Origin: Promicromonospora panici
Lineage (GTDB): Bacteria; Actinomycetota; Actinomycetes; Actinomycetales; Cellulomonadaceae
DNA length: 64,000 nt
NCBI RefSeq assembly: GCF_900608595.1
Contig: NZ_UWYY01000012.1
Span: 167,430 to 231,429 of the forward strand
Reading direction: 5' to 3'
This document shows positions 17,230 through 25,753 of the stretch, in pieces; positions within the stretch are counted from its first letter, which is position 1, and each line of letters starts with the position of its first letter. A program made the translations under genes and the position numbers. The notes under the pieces are model-generated. The model saw only the letters and a list, made by a program, of their open reading frames with translations, had not been told where the DNA came from and ran no database searches.

Positions 17230-18105
17230 TCAGTAGAGCCGGACGCCGTACTCGTGCAGCGCCTCGAGGATCGGCTGGTAGAACGTGGTGCCCTCACCCG
17301 GGCAGTCGCCGCTGCCGCCGGACGTGATCCCGAGGGCGGTGGAGCCGTCGTACAGCGCGCCGCCGGAGTCACCCGGCTCGGCGCAGACGTCGGCCTGGAT
17401 CATCTCCCGCATCGTGACGTCGCCCGCGTACCTGACGGTGACGTCGCGCGCGGTGACGGTGCCGGTGTGCTCACCGGAGGCCGCGCCGTCGCGGGTCACG
17501 CTCTGGCCCACGTGGGCGACTCCGGCGGAGTAGCCACCGGGGCGCTCCAGCCCGGAGTCGTACCGGACGAGGGCGTAGTCGTTGCCCGGATAGGCGGAGT
17601 CGACGGTCCGCCCGACCGGCACCGTCTCGTCCGAGTCGGCGTACCAGGTGGACGCCTTGTCACCGCAGTGCCCCGCGGTGATGAGGTAGCCCTCGCCGTC
17701 GTCACCCGCGTTGAATCCGGCGGAGCACCAGACGTCCGGGCCGTGGATGGCGTCGCCGGGGCCGAGCAGCGGCGTGAAGACGCCGTCGGCCCGCTTGATG
17801 GTGAGCGAGCCCGGAACGTCGCCGGCGGCCGCGCGGATGGTGTCCCGCTCGGCGGCGGAGACCGTGGAGTCGACGGTCACGACCACCGTGCCGGCGGCCG
17901 CGTCGGTGTACCAGGCGACGCCCGGTCCGGCCGCGTCGTCGACGGCGGCGTTCACCTCGGCGAGCTCGGCGGACGTCGGCCCGTCGGGTTCCGCCGCGGC
18001 CGGCGGGCCGGCCAGGGCGGACATCGTGAGCCCGACCCCCGCGGCGAGGGCGATCAGTTGTGCCCGCGGCGCGTAGCGGCGGGGTTTGCTGGGAAGTCGC
18101 CTCAT
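17230..18105 (-). CDS. Secreted serine protease, S1 family, streptogrisin/alpha-lytic-like (copy 1)
   Basis: A 291-residue pre-pro-protease. Residues 1-38 are a signal peptide, about 40-112 a short propeptide, and the rest a chymotrypsin-fold catalytic domain. The triad is His146 (TAGHC), Asp176 (GNDYALV) and Ser247 (GDSGG). Cys pairs 127/147 and 241/268 fit the family's disulfides. AGGAGG precedes the ATG at 18105. It is exported and digests protein outside the cell. It is divergent from the PPOX gene, an arrangement repeated in broken form at 29.4-30.7 kb. Two more copies are in the window (18710-19588 and 29428-30312). Confidence 0.93.
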   Translation of the reverse strand: MRRLPSKPRRYAPRAQLIALAAGVGLTMSALAGPPAAAEPDGPTSAELAEVNAAVDDAAGPGVAWYTDAAAGTVVVTVDSTVSAAERDTIRAAAGDVPGSLTIKRADGVFTPLLGPGDAIHGPDVWCSAGFNAGDDGEGYLITAGHCGDKASTWYADSDETVPVGRTVDSAYPGNDYALVRYDSGLERPGGYSAGVAHVGQSVTRDGAASGEHTGTVTARDVTVRYAGDVTMREMIQADVCAEPGDSGGALYDGSTALGITSGGSGDCPGEGTTFYQPILEALHEYGVRLY

Positions 18106-18162
18106 GGCTACCTCCTGGGGTGCGGTCAGCTGGCGGCGGGGACTGCGGGTTATGTTTCGTGT

Positions 18163-18561
18163 ATGAGTGCGACCGACATCATCCCCGCCCACCTGATCCC
18201 GCTCCTGGAGGCGCCGAACTACGCGTTCCTCGGCACCGTCCGGCCTGACGACACGGTTCAGGTCAACCCGATGTGGTTCGACTTCGACGGCGAGACCCTG
18301 CGCTTCACCCACACCACCAAGCGCGCCAAGTACCGCAACCTGCAGCACAATCCGGCGATGAGTCTCGCGATCATCAACGACGAGAACGTGTTCAACTACG
18401 TCGAGGTGCGCGGGAACCTGGTCGAGGTGGCTCCGGACCCGACTGGCGAGTTCTACGTCCACCTCGCCAAGCGGTACGGCGCGACCGACCCGCAGCCGCC
18501 GGCGGACAGCGCCGACCGGGTGATCCTGGTGATGAGCGTCGAGCACTACACGACGCAGTAG
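18163..18561 (+). CDS. PPOX-class F420-dependent oxidoreductase (Rv1155-like)
   Basis: A 132-residue split beta-barrel flavin or F420-binding protein. The N-terminal AFLGTVRPDDTVQVNPMWF and the middle KYRNLQHNPAMSLAI are the usual marks of the actinobacterial PPOX class, which bind F420 (or FMN) and reduce small substrates. It starts 57 bases from the divergent S1 protease gene, so both share a promoter region. A related but broken copy lies at 30367-30720 next to the third S1 protease. Confidence 0.9.
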   Translation: MSATDIIPAHLIPLLEAPNYAFLGTVRPDDTVQVNPMWFDFDGETLRFTHTTKRAKYRNLQHNPAMSLAIINDENVFNYVEVRGNLVEVAPDPTGEFYVHLAKRYGATDPQPPADSADRVILVMSVEHYTTQ

Positions 18562-18648
18562 CCGGAACAGCCGGCGTAGACCACCGGCGTTTCTCGCCGC
18601 GCTATTTGCTCTCCACCCTAGTCCGACCGCCCCCACTCGCGAGACGAC

Positions 18649-18687
18649 GCGGGCGGTGTCACCGGAGCATCCGGTGACACCGCCCGC
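18649..18687. terminator. Hairpin terminator between convergent genes
   Basis: A perfect 17-bp inverted repeat (18649-18665 with 18671-18687) with a 5-base loop, between the PPOX stop at 18561 and the S1 protease stop at 18710. It can serve both directions. Confidence 0.8.
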
Positions 18688-18709
18688 TCAGGTCAGCTAC
18701 GACCTGGCA

Positions 18710-19588
18710 TCAGTAGATGGAGACGCCGTACGCGCTGAGCGCCTCGGTGACGGGCTGGAAGAACGTGGTGCCACCGGAGGAGCAGTTGCCGCTTCCGCCC
18801 GAGGTGATGCCGAGAGCGGTGGAGCCGCTGTACAGCGCCCCGCCCGAGTCGCCGGGCTCGGCGCAGACGGTGGTCTGGATCATCCCGCCGACCGAGCCCT
18901 CCGCGTAGCGGACGGTGACGTTGAGGGCGGTGACGGTGCCCGAGTGCACGCCGGTGGTGGAGCCGTCACGCGTGACGCGCTGACCCACGTAGGCGTTCCC
19001 CGCCGTCCAGCCGCCCGGGTGGCTCACCGACGTGTTGTCGTACCGGACGAGCGCGTAGTCGTTGCCCGGGAAGCTGGAGCCCACCGTGGCGCCGACCAGG
19101 TTGGTCTGCGCCGAGTTCGTGTACCAGGTGGGCACGTCGTTGGCGCAGTGCCCGGCGGTGAGCAGGTAGTACTGGCTGCCGCTGCGGACGTTGAAGGCCA
19201 CCGAGCACCGGTACCCGGAGCCGTAGATGGCGTCACCGGGCCCCAGCAGCGGCTTGAAGACGCCGGAGTCCCGCTTGACGGCCAGGGCGTCCGCGTCGGC
19301 GCCCGCCGCCTTGCGCACCTCGCCGAGCTCGGCGGCGGAGACGGTGGAGTCCGCGGTCACGACGACCTTGCCGGTCGCCTGGTCCGTGTACCAGGCGATG
19401 CCGGTCACGTCGGTCGATGCCACGGCGGCGCGCACCGTGGCCAGCTCGGCGGCGGTCGCCTTGCCGGGTTCGGCCGACGCCGTCGGCCCGGCCAGGGCCG
19501 ACGTCGCGAGCGCGAGCCCTGCTGCGAGTGCGATCAGGCGGGTCCGCTTCGCGGAGCCCGGGCGGAACGTGGTGCGAGTGAACGTCAT
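18710..19588 (-). CDS. Secreted serine protease, S1 family, streptogrisin-like (copy 2)
   Basis: A 292-residue paralogue of the protease at 17230-18105. The signal peptide ends near residue 39 (TASA), the propeptide runs to about 113, and the triad is His147 (TAGHC), Asp177 (GNDYALV) and Ser248 (GDSGG). AGGAGG lies before the ATG. It is a secreted, self-processed protease by family. It converges with the PPOX gene. The close similarity to copy 1, especially in the propeptide AELA and DSTVSAAE segments, suggests tandem duplication around the PPOX gene. Confidence 0.93.
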   Translation of the reverse strand: MTFTRTTFRPGSAKRTRLIALAAGLALATSALAGPTASAEPGKATAAELATVRAAVASTDVTGIAWYTDQATGKVVVTADSTVSAAELGEVRKAAGADADALAVKRDSGVFKPLLGPGDAIYGSGYRCSVAFNVRSGSQYYLLTAGHCANDVPTWYTNSAQTNLVGATVGSSFPGNDYALVRYDNTSVSHPGGWTAGNAYVGQRVTRDGSTTGVHSGTVTALNVTVRYAEGSVGGMIQTTVCAEPGDSGGALYSGSTALGITSGGSGNCSSGGTTFFQPVTEALSAYGVSIY

Positions 19589-19784
19589 GACGTCCTCCTG
19601 GGGTGAGGGGCCCGCTGGCGGCGGGCCCTGCTCGGCAAGGGCGGTTCGCCGCCACCTGCCGTCTCGCTGGCGAGAGTATGCCCTTCGGACATTTCACCCC
19701 ACAAGCCCCCACACCAGATGTAACTGACTGGAAATGAAATAGGCCCGTTCTTGGCCATTTTCACCCCGCCCCATCCGGTCGGGA

Positions 19785-20813
19785 TCAGCGGTTGTAGGCG
19801 GGCATCACGCCCTTCAGAGGGTCGCTGATCTCGTGGCAGGCCGCGAGCACGTCCGGGGGAAGCGGGCCCTTCAGCAACGACTCGAGGTTGCGGGCGAGAT
19901 GCTCGGTGCTGCCGCCGCCCACCAGCACGGCCCCGGCTCCGGGACGGCTGACCAGCCACCGCAGCCCGAGCTCCGGAAGCGAGAGCCCGGCGTCCGCGGC
20001 CACCGCGGCCAGCTCGGCGACCGCCGCGAGGAGCTCCGGCGTCCAGTAGCGCTTCTTGTACATCTCGGCGAGACTCGAGCCGGCCGAGAAGCGCGTGGGC
20101 ACGCTCGCCCCATGGGGCGACTGGACGAGAAGGCCCCCGGCGAGGGGGTTGTAGCACATGGTGAGCAGCCCGTGCGTCCCGGCGAACTCGACCCACTCGT
20201 CCTCGACCCGGCGGGCCAGCAGGTTGTAGACGTTCTGGCCTACGACGGGAGCGATGGTGCCGAGCTCCCTGGCCGTCTGGATGACCTCGAGGGCTTGCCA
20301 CGCGGAGTAGTTGGAGACTCCGAGGGCCTTGATCTTGCCGGCCTCGTGCAGGCCGGCGATCGTCTCCATGGTCTCGGCGACCGGCGCGCCGCGGTCCGGC
20401 TGATGCAGATAGAACAGGTCGATGCTCTCCACGCCGAGGCGCCGCAGGGATCCCTCGACGCTGGCAGTGAGGCCGGCCCTGGACAACGGCGGGCTGTCGC
20501 CCGCATCGGGGTGCGGCATGCCTGCCTTCGTCGACAGCACGATGCGCTCACGGTGCCGCTGGACGAACGGGGCGATCAGGGACTCGGTGGTTCCTCGGGC
20601 GTAGCCGTTCGCGCAGTCGATTCCGGTGATCCCGGCATCGACGGCCGCCTCGAGCATCGCCTCGGACGCGGCAGCATCCGCCGTGTCGCCCATGGACATC
20701 GTGCCCAGCACGATCCGCGTGAGCGGCGTCGCGACGCCGTCGAGCGGCACCGTCGGGATCTGGGCCCGAGCGGTCTCGGCAGCGATGTCGCCTGCCGGCG
20801 GAAAGCTGTTCAT
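19785..20813 (-). CDS. Aldo/keto reductase
   Basis: A 342-residue (beta/alpha)8 NADPH-dependent reductase. The catalytic tetrad is Asp66, Tyr71 (CANGYARG), Lys96 (STKAG) and His137 (YLHQPDR). It reduces or oxidises a sugar or small carbonyl compound in the cytoplasm. The ATG overlaps the stop of the aldolase gene (ATGA). It is the last gene of a five-gene minus-strand cluster (BNR glycosidase-like enzyme, transporter, DeoR regulator, aldolase, reductase). The likely job is to process the sugar-derived product of the aldolase; the exact substrate is unknown. Confidence 0.9.
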   Translation of the reverse strand: MNSFPPAGDIAAETARAQIPTVPLDGVATPLTRIVLGTMSMGDTADAAASEAMLEAAVDAGITGIDCANGYARGTTESLIAPFVQRHRERIVLSTKAGMPHPDAGDSPPLSRAGLTASVEGSLRRLGVESIDLFYLHQPDRGAPVAETMETIAGLHEAGKIKALGVSNYSAWQALEVIQTARELGTIAPVVGQNVYNLLARRVEDEWVEFAGTHGLLTMCYNPLAGGLLVQSPHGASVPTRFSAGSSLAEMYKKRYWTPELLAAVAELAAVAADAGLSLPELGLRWLVSRPGAGAVLVGGGSTEHLARNLESLLKGPLPPDVLAACHEISDPLKGVMPAYNR

Positions 20814-21709
20814 CGCACGCCCCGGGCGTGGTCCGCGGCTACGGTGGCCCCGATGTCGGCGAGCGCCTCGTCGCCGAGGTGGTTGAACGGTGCCCGGCAG
20901 GGGCCCACCGCCTCGCCGGCGGCGTTGGTGGCCGCCTTGACGATGGTGTTGGGGTTGCCGTGGCGAAAGAGATTGCGCACGGAGCGGATGCGGGCCTGCG
21001 CGGCCCGAGCAGCGTCCAGGTCGCCCGCCAGCCACTGCTCGAAGATCTCCACCATGGTGTGCGGGTAGATGTTCGCGATGGCAGTGATGCCGCCGGTTCC
21101 GCCGGCCTGCAGGGTCGACAGGATCAACGAGTCCGTGCCCGAGAGGACGGCGAACGTGTCCCGGTCGGTGAGCTCGAGGTACTGCAGGATGTTGTCAAAG
21201 TTCCCCGACGAGTCCTTGATGCCGACGATGTTCTCGATCGCGGCGAGCCGGGCCACCGTCGACGGGTTCAGGTGCACGTTCGTCCGCGCGGGGATGTTGT
21301 AGAGCAGGATCGGCGCGTCGACGCTCTCGGCGACGGCGGCGAAGTGCCGGTAGAGCTCCTCCTGCGACGCGGCTGCGAAGTAGGGCGTGATCACGGACAG
21401 CACGTCCGCGCCGGCGCCGACGAGCCGCCGCGCGATCGTGCTGGTGTCGCGCGTGCCGATGGCACCCGCGCCCGCGTAGACCGGCACGCGTCCGTCCGCG
21501 GCCTCCACGACGGCTTCGAGGACGGCCACCCGCTCGTCCACCGTCAGCTGGAAGAACTCGCCGTTGGTGCCCAGGCAGAAGATCCCGTGCGCGCCGGCGT
21601 CGATCGCCCGGTCGGTCTGGCGTCTCATCTGCTCGAGGTTCAGGGATTCGTCGTCGTGGAACGGCGTCACCAGCGCGGGGATGATGCCTCGGATCGGAAC
21701 GCTCTTCAT
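20810..21709 (-). CDS. DapA/NanA-family class I aldolase
   Basis: A 299-residue TIM-barrel lyase of the dihydrodipicolinate synthase / N-acetylneuraminate lyase family. Catalytic Tyr137 (YNIPARTNV) and the Schiff-base Lys165 (GIKDSSG) are present. The pyruvate-binding loop reads GTNGE (47-51) rather than the GTTGE common in DapA, so it is probably not the lysine enzyme. In this catabolic cluster it most likely splits a 2-keto-3-deoxy sugar acid (sialic acid, KDG-type or similar) to pyruvate and an aldehyde. The family cannot be resolved further from sequence alone. Confidence 0.88.
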   Translation of the reverse strand: MKSVPIRGIIPALVTPFHDDESLNLEQMRRQTDRAIDAGAHGIFCLGTNGEFFQLTVDERVAVLEAVVEAADGRVPVYAGAGAIGTRDTSTIARRLVGAGADVLSVITPYFAAASQEELYRHFAAVAESVDAPILLYNIPARTNVHLNPSTVARLAAIENIVGIKDSSGNFDNILQYLELTDRDTFAVLSGTDSLILSTLQAGGTGGITAIANIYPHTMVEIFEQWLAGDLDAARAAQARIRSVRNLFRHGNPNTIVKAATNAAGEAVGPCRAPFNHLGDEALADIGATVAADHARGVR

Positions 21710-21764
21710 GGGCCGCCTTTCGGTTCTGGACTGGTGTGAGGGTTGGTCGCGACGGTGCCGCCGA

Positions 21765-22529
21765 TCAGTCCGCCACGACCGTGGCGATGCCGCGGCGGTC
21801 GAAGGGCGCGAGCTGCTGAGCGGTCGCTCCTGAGTCCGTGACGAGGGTCCACTTCCCCGGCAGGTGCACCCAGGCGTTGAACGGCGTCGCGCCGAGCTTG
21901 GCCGAGTGAGCCAGGACGTAGACCCGGTCACTGGCCCGGGCCATCAGCTCCTTGAGCCGGGTCTGCGCGGGAGAGGCTTCGCAGATGCCGCGCTCGGCCG
22001 TCACCGCGTCGGCCCCGAGAAAGGCCCGGTCGAACGACCAGCGGTCGAGCGCCGCCTCGGTGAGCGGGCCGACGAAGCTCTGGGAGACCTCCCGGTACTC
22101 GCCGCCCAGCAGGATGCGCTCCATCCCGGAGTCGTCGGCGAGCTCGAAGAACGGCGTCAGGCCGCTGGTCACCACGGTGAGCGGGGCCATGCCGTGCAGG
22201 TGGGCCGCGACCCGTGCTGTCGTCGTCCCAGCGTCCAGCAGGACGGTCTGTCCCGGCTCGACCTGACCAGCCGCCCATCGACCGATCGCGTCCTTGGCGC
22301 CGTGGCTCTCGGCGGCCCGTTCCTGGAGGCTGGCCTCGTAGTGCGCCGAGCGAACGGCGATCACGCCACCGTAGGTTCGGGCCAGCTGGTTCGACTTGTC
22401 GAGCGTGGACAGGTCCCGCCGGATCGTCGACTGGGTGACTCCGAACACCTCGGCGAGCTGCTCGACGCTGGCCAGTCCGTTGGTCCGGGCCATCCGCACG
22501 ATCTCTTCGCGCCGTTGGGGTGCCCTCAT
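21765..22529 (-). CDS. DeoR/GlpR-family transcriptional regulator
   Basis: A 254-residue repressor. The N-terminal winged helix (residues 5-60, with GVTQSTIRRDLSTLD as recognition helix region) is followed by a sugar-phosphate-binding DeoR C-terminal domain with the typical DAGTTTARVA and FLGADAV segments. It lies inside the cluster it should control. Palindromes of the type TGCGCG-N3-CGCGCA occur upstream of its own start and upstream of the BNR gene. Its effector is probably a phosphorylated sugar from the pathway, by family. Confidence 0.92.
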   Translation of the reverse strand: MRAPQRREEIVRMARTNGLASVEQLAEVFGVTQSTIRRDLSTLDKSNQLARTYGGVIAVRSAHYEASLQERAAESHGAKDAIGRWAAGQVEPGQTVLLDAGTTTARVAAHLHGMAPLTVVTSGLTPFFELADDSGMERILLGGEYREVSQSFVGPLTEAALDRWSFDRAFLGADAVTAERGICEASPAQTRLKELMARASDRVYVLAHSAKLGATPFNAWVHLPGKWTLVTDSGATAQQLAPFDRRGIATVVAD

Positions 22530-22583
22530 TCGACTCTCCTTCGAGTTTGTTCACGGTTCCGCGCACCTGAACGGCCAGCGTAT

Positions 22584-22621
22584 CGCGCGAAACGCGCAAC
22601 CCGATGCGCGGCAGATGCGCG
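22584..22621. promoter_or_regulatory. DeoR operator candidates upstream of the regulator
   Basis: CGCGCGAAACGCGCA (22584-22598) matches the TGCGCG-N3-CGCGCA palindromes at 25468-25503 with one half-site mismatch. Two direct TGCGCG half-sites follow at 22605 and 22616, 11 bases apart. The region lies 55-92 bases upstream of the regulator start, which suggests autoregulation. Confidence 0.5.
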
Positions 22622-22661
22622 ACCGCCATCTCCAGACCAGCGGTGCCGGGGGTCAACGCCG

Positions 22662-24098
22662 TCACACGGGGAACAGAACGACAGCACCCGCGCACAGGGC
22701 AAGGATCCGGATGAGGTACATGGGGACGGTGAACTTCCAGAACTCCGTCAGCTTGTACTTGCCCATCCCGAAGATCATCGCGGGCATGCCGTCGATGGGC
22801 ATGTAGTGCCCGTTCCAGCCGGCCACGGCCACGGCGCACGCGGCGGCGACAGGGTTGAGCCCCAGGCTCAGGAACGTGGCGATGGCGATCGGCGCGAAGA
22901 TCGCCACGGAGCCCAGGTTGGAGCCTGTGAAAGCGGCGGCGGTGCTGGTGAGCAGGGCGAACACCAGGACGAGCACGAACGGGGACACGCTCGTGCCCAC
23001 CATGTCGGCCACGGAGTTGCCGACCAGCGCGGTCAGGCCGGAGTTGGCGAGGGCGTCGGCCACGCCGATCACGCCCGCCATCATGAGGATGACGGGGGCG
23101 AACAGATTCTCGCGGAACTCCTTGAAGTCGACCATGCGGATGGAGAGCAGGACGAACGCGCCCAGGCCGGGGACGACGTAGGCCAGGTCGCCCAGCACGT
23201 TCAGGAGCATCATGGCGACGACGCTCACGACGAACACGGCGCCGGTGGTGTACTCCTTCCAGGCGGGCAGCCCTTCGCCGTCGGCCTCACGCAGCGCGAC
23301 CGACGTGCTCGTCGTGGTCGTCGTGGTCGTCGTGGTCGTCGTGGTCGTCGTGGTCGTCGTGCTCTCCGACGGCGCCGCCGACCGGGTCCCGCCCGGGGTC
23401 GCGGGCGTCCCGCCGTGGGTGCCGCTCGCGGACGTCGCGGGCTCACTGCCCGGTCCGGACCCGGCCGCCGGCTCGGCGATGGGGTGGTCGGGCAGCAGGC
23501 GATACGCCAGCAGCGACCAGGCCAGGAAGCCGAGGCTCACGACCAGGTTGACCAGGGCGAAGGTCACCATGGAGACGCCTCCCGTGTAGCCGGAGGCCTC
23601 GAGCGCCGTGACCATCACACCGTAGATCAGAGCCACGTTGACCGGGGCGAGCGGGTGGTTGGTCGCGAACCCCAGCGGCATCATGAGCTTCGACGTCGGA
23701 AGCTTCTTCGTATAGGGAATGGTGGACACGAGGGCGATGATCAGCACGTAGTAGCCCGTTGCGCCGGTACCCGCGAGGCTTGCGCCCAGCATGACGACCA
23801 CGATCAGCAGGGCGTAGCTCTTGTAGCCGCCCCTCTCCACGAGCTCGCCCATGGTTTGTTTCACCCTGGCGATCAGTCTTGTCTTCTGCATGGCCGCTAG
23901 CGGGACCATGAAGAACGCGATCATGAGAACGCTCGGGTTCGTGAAGCCCGCGAACGCCTCTGGAACAGTCGATACGCCGACCACCACCAGCAGCAGGCAA
24001 GCCAGCAGCGGCGGCGCTCCGAACGGAAGCACGTCCCACATGATCAGCACGATCATGACGACCAGGACCCCGAGCGCCAGAATCATCGGCAGCGTCAT
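22662..24098 (-). CDS. SLC13/DASS-type anion transporter with poly-Thr loop
   Basis: A 478-residue membrane protein with about 11 membrane segments and the layout of the divalent anion:Na+ symporter/CitM superfamily (ion-transporter halves with GATGYYVLI and TAAAFTGSNLGSVAIF). It probably imports the anionic substrate or product of the cluster. The large central cytoplasmic loop (about residues 212-275) is low complexity and holds a run of 18 Thr encoded by a 9-bp tandem repeat, which is odd for this family. It lies between the BNR enzyme gene (84 bases away) and the regulator. Confidence 0.82.
   Translation of the reverse strand: MTLPMILALGVLVVMIVLIMWDVLPFGAPPLLACLLLVVVGVSTVPEAFAGFTNPSVLMIAFFMVPLAAMQKTRLIARVKQTMGELVERGGYKSYALLIVVVMLGASLAGTGATGYYVLIIALVSTIPYTKKLPTSKLMMPLGFATNHPLAPVNVALIYGVMVTALEASGYTGGVSMVTFALVNLVVSLGFLAWSLLAYRLLPDHPIAEPAAGSGPGSEPATSASGTHGGTPATPGGTRSAAPSESTTTTTTTTTTTTTTTTTSTSVALREADGEGLPAWKEYTTGAVFVVSVVAMMLLNVLGDLAYVVPGLGAFVLLSIRMVDFKEFRENLFAPVILMMAGVIGVADALANSGLTALVGNSVADMVGTSVSPFVLVLVFALLTSTAAAFTGSNLGSVAIFAPIAIATFLSLGLNPVAAACAVAVAGWNGHYMPIDGMPAMIFGMGKYKLTEFWKFTVPMYLIRILALCAGAVVLFPV
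23311..23361. repeat. 9-bp tandem repeat in the transporter gene
   Basis: The unit GTCGTGGTC (plus strand) is repeated 5.7 times without error. It encodes the poly-Thr run on the minus strand. Because the unit is a multiple of three, gain or loss of copies changes loop length but not the frame. Confidence 0.95.
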
Positions 24099-24127
24099 CC
24101 GAAGTCACACTCCTTTCATCTCTCGCT

Positions 24128-24177
24128 GCTGAACGTCGGTGTTCAGCGGCTCCACGTGGGACGGGCACCAGTGCCCG
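24128..24177 (-). promoter_or_regulatory. Two stem-loops between the BNR gene and the transporter gene
   Basis: GCTGAAC/GTTCAGC (24128-24147) and CGGGCAC/GTGCCCG (24162-24177) are small perfect stems in the 84-base spacer. They could attenuate read-through or stabilise mRNA ends, so the two flanking genes may be expressed at different levels. Confidence 0.4.
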
Positions 24178-24182
24178 CCGCG

Positions 24183-25412
24183 CTACTGCTGTTCGCCCAG
24201 CTCAGGGCCGACGGAGGTGGGCCGAGCGGCCCGGATGCGGGCCATCGTGTCGGCGTCCAGGTGCACGTGCTTGATCGCCTTGCGATGCCACGTGTAGGCC
24301 ACGTGGACGTCGCCGTCGGGCCCGCCGATGATCGACGGGTAGGACATCTCCCGGTTGATCCCTTCGCGGCTGTTGTTCGACAGGCAGTAGCCGTCGCCGT
24401 TCTCGATGTCGTACGTGATCGGCCAGCTACGGCCGTCGTCGTCCGAGAGCGCCAGGGTCATCGGGGCGCGCGGGGCGCCCCAGAAGGCGGTGCGCCCTTC
24501 GCCGTCGAACGACGGCTCGGCGAGTACCGGGCCGTCGGTGTCCCGGACGCCCTCGTCGTCGATCTCGTCGTACAGGGATGCCCTCCGGCCCGTGGCGTCG
24601 GCCTGGCTGGCGTAGTTCATGACCATCGCCAGCTGCGCGTCGCCCAGCGCCCGCGCCTGGATGGAGGAGTTGTTGTTCGGGAGCGCGTTCGGCTTGCACG
24701 GCTTCCAGGTCGAGCCGCCGTCGCCGGACTCCGACTCGTAGACGTGGTCGGCCCACCGCGAGCGGAAGCAGGCCCAGAGCGTGCCGTCGGCACGGGGAAC
24801 GATGTTCATGTGGACGCAGCCCTCCGAGTCAGGAACCGGGGTCTCCGCCCATGTCTCGCCCTTGTCGTCGGAGTACCAGACCGAGGCCGTGTCCTGGTTG
24901 CCGACCCATTTCTCGCCGGAAAGGGCGACGCAGTTGAAGGTGGGCAGCAGGATACGGCCGCTCTCCAGCGCCACCGGCACCTGGCGGACGAACACGCCCT
25001 TCGGGGCGTCGGCGCCGAGGAGCGCGGTCGGCTCGTCCCACGTCTCACCGCCGTCGTGAGAGACGCGCCGGCGCACCTCCGCGGTGTCCTGGTTGCCGGC
25101 GATCTGGGCGGTGTAGAGCAGCCAGACGTCGCCATCGGGGGCGACGAACAGGATGGGGTTCTGCTCGGAACGGCCGGCGTCGAAGCTGAGCTGGACCGGT
25201 TCGAGCCAGCGATCCGCACCGACCGGAAGCCGGGAGAGGTGGACCGAGATATCGGAGACGCCCTCCTGGGTCCCGCCGAACCAGACGCACGCGAGGTCTC
25301 CGCCGGGCAGGAAGGCGAGGTTCGCGGCGTGGCACTGCACGGTGGGCGTCGGCAGGAACGCCTCGGTTCCGCCATCCGTACGAGGGCGAAGGAGCCCGTC
25401 GAACGTGGTCAT
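24183..25412 (-). CDS. BNR-repeat (sialidase-superfamily) enzyme, cytoplasmic
   Basis: A 409-residue beta-propeller protein without a signal peptide. Four Asp-box repeats are visible (SHDGGETW, SDDKGETW, SGDGGSTW, SDDDGRSW). It resembles the BNR group annotated as exo-alpha-sialidase, but I cannot find the FRIP motif of true sialidases, so the glycan bond it cleaves is uncertain. Related propellers act as hydrolases or lyases on uronic acid-containing sugars. GGAGGA precedes the ATG at 25412. As first gene of the cluster, with operator palindromes 56-91 bases upstream, it should act on an imported oligosaccharide and feed the aldolase. Confidence 0.8.
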   Translation of the reverse strand: MTTFDGLLRPRTDGGTEAFLPTPTVQCHAANLAFLPGGDLACVWFGGTQEGVSDISVHLSRLPVGADRWLEPVQLSFDAGRSEQNPILFVAPDGDVWLLYTAQIAGNQDTAEVRRRVSHDGGETWDEPTALLGADAPKGVFVRQVPVALESGRILLPTFNCVALSGEKWVGNQDTASVWYSDDKGETWAETPVPDSEGCVHMNIVPRADGTLWACFRSRWADHVYESESGDGGSTWKPCKPNALPNNNSSIQARALGDAQLAMVMNYASQADATGRRASLYDEIDDEGVRDTDGPVLAEPSFDGEGRTAFWGAPRAPMTLALSDDDGRSWPITYDIENGDGYCLSNNSREGINREMSYPSIIGGPDGDVHVAYTWHRKAIKHVHLDADTMARIRAARPTSVGPELGEQQ

Positions 25413-25467
25413 GTTTCCTCCGAGCTTCGTTGCAAGGGGTCGAGGTGTGGCGCAACCCTGACAGATC

Positions 25468-25503
25468 TGCGCGCTCCGCGCAAGGGAATGCGCGCTACGC
25501 GCA
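25468..25503. promoter_or_regulatory. Paired operator palindromes upstream of the BNR gene
   Basis: TGCGCGCTCCGCGCA (25468-25482) and TGCGCGCTACGCGCA (25489-25503) are two perfect 6-3-6 palindromes with centres 21 bases apart, two turns of the helix. They fit binding by a dimeric or tetrameric regulator, most simply the DeoR protein of the cluster. Confidence 0.6.
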
Positions 25504-25545
25504 TCATGGAGGGGCCTCTTCTGCTCCGACCGTTCGTCGCGCGCA

Positions 25546-25738
25546 TGTTCAGCCAAACCATGGGATTGCCGGGTCGTCTTCCCGGTCATCACGGGTGCCA
25601 CCGGGCGGGAGCGCATCTTCGACGGGTACCCGGACGTCGCCCTCGACCTGGTCGAGAGCCGCACGTTTCGACGGCCGGCTCCAGCTCCTCGAGTACGTCC
25701 CGACGGTGCTCGACGGACCGCCCGGGACCGGCGACTGA
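25546..25738 (+). pseudogene. Possible decayed coding fragment, frameshifted
   Basis: One frame reads KPWDCRVVFPVITGATGRE, then IFDGYPDVALDLVESRT, up to about 25666. A second frame continues as FDGRLQLLEYVPTVLDG to a stop at 25736. Removing one T from the TTT at 25666-25668 joins both into one plausible protein C-terminus. I do not recognise the family. The 341-base gap between the genes ending at 25412 and 25754 holds nothing else apart from the two palindromes. Confidence 0.35.
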
Positions 25739-25753
25739 GTTTCAGCGGTCCGG

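Noticed and set aside
23311..23361. Possible CRISPR-like or structural repeat array
   Set aside because: The 9-bp units have no spacers and lie inside a coding frame; it is a microsatellite.
19785..25412. Naming the cluster as a sialic acid (nan) operon
   Set aside because: Only the aldolase and BNR families match; nanE, nanK and nagAB are not here and the sialidase FRIP motif was not found.
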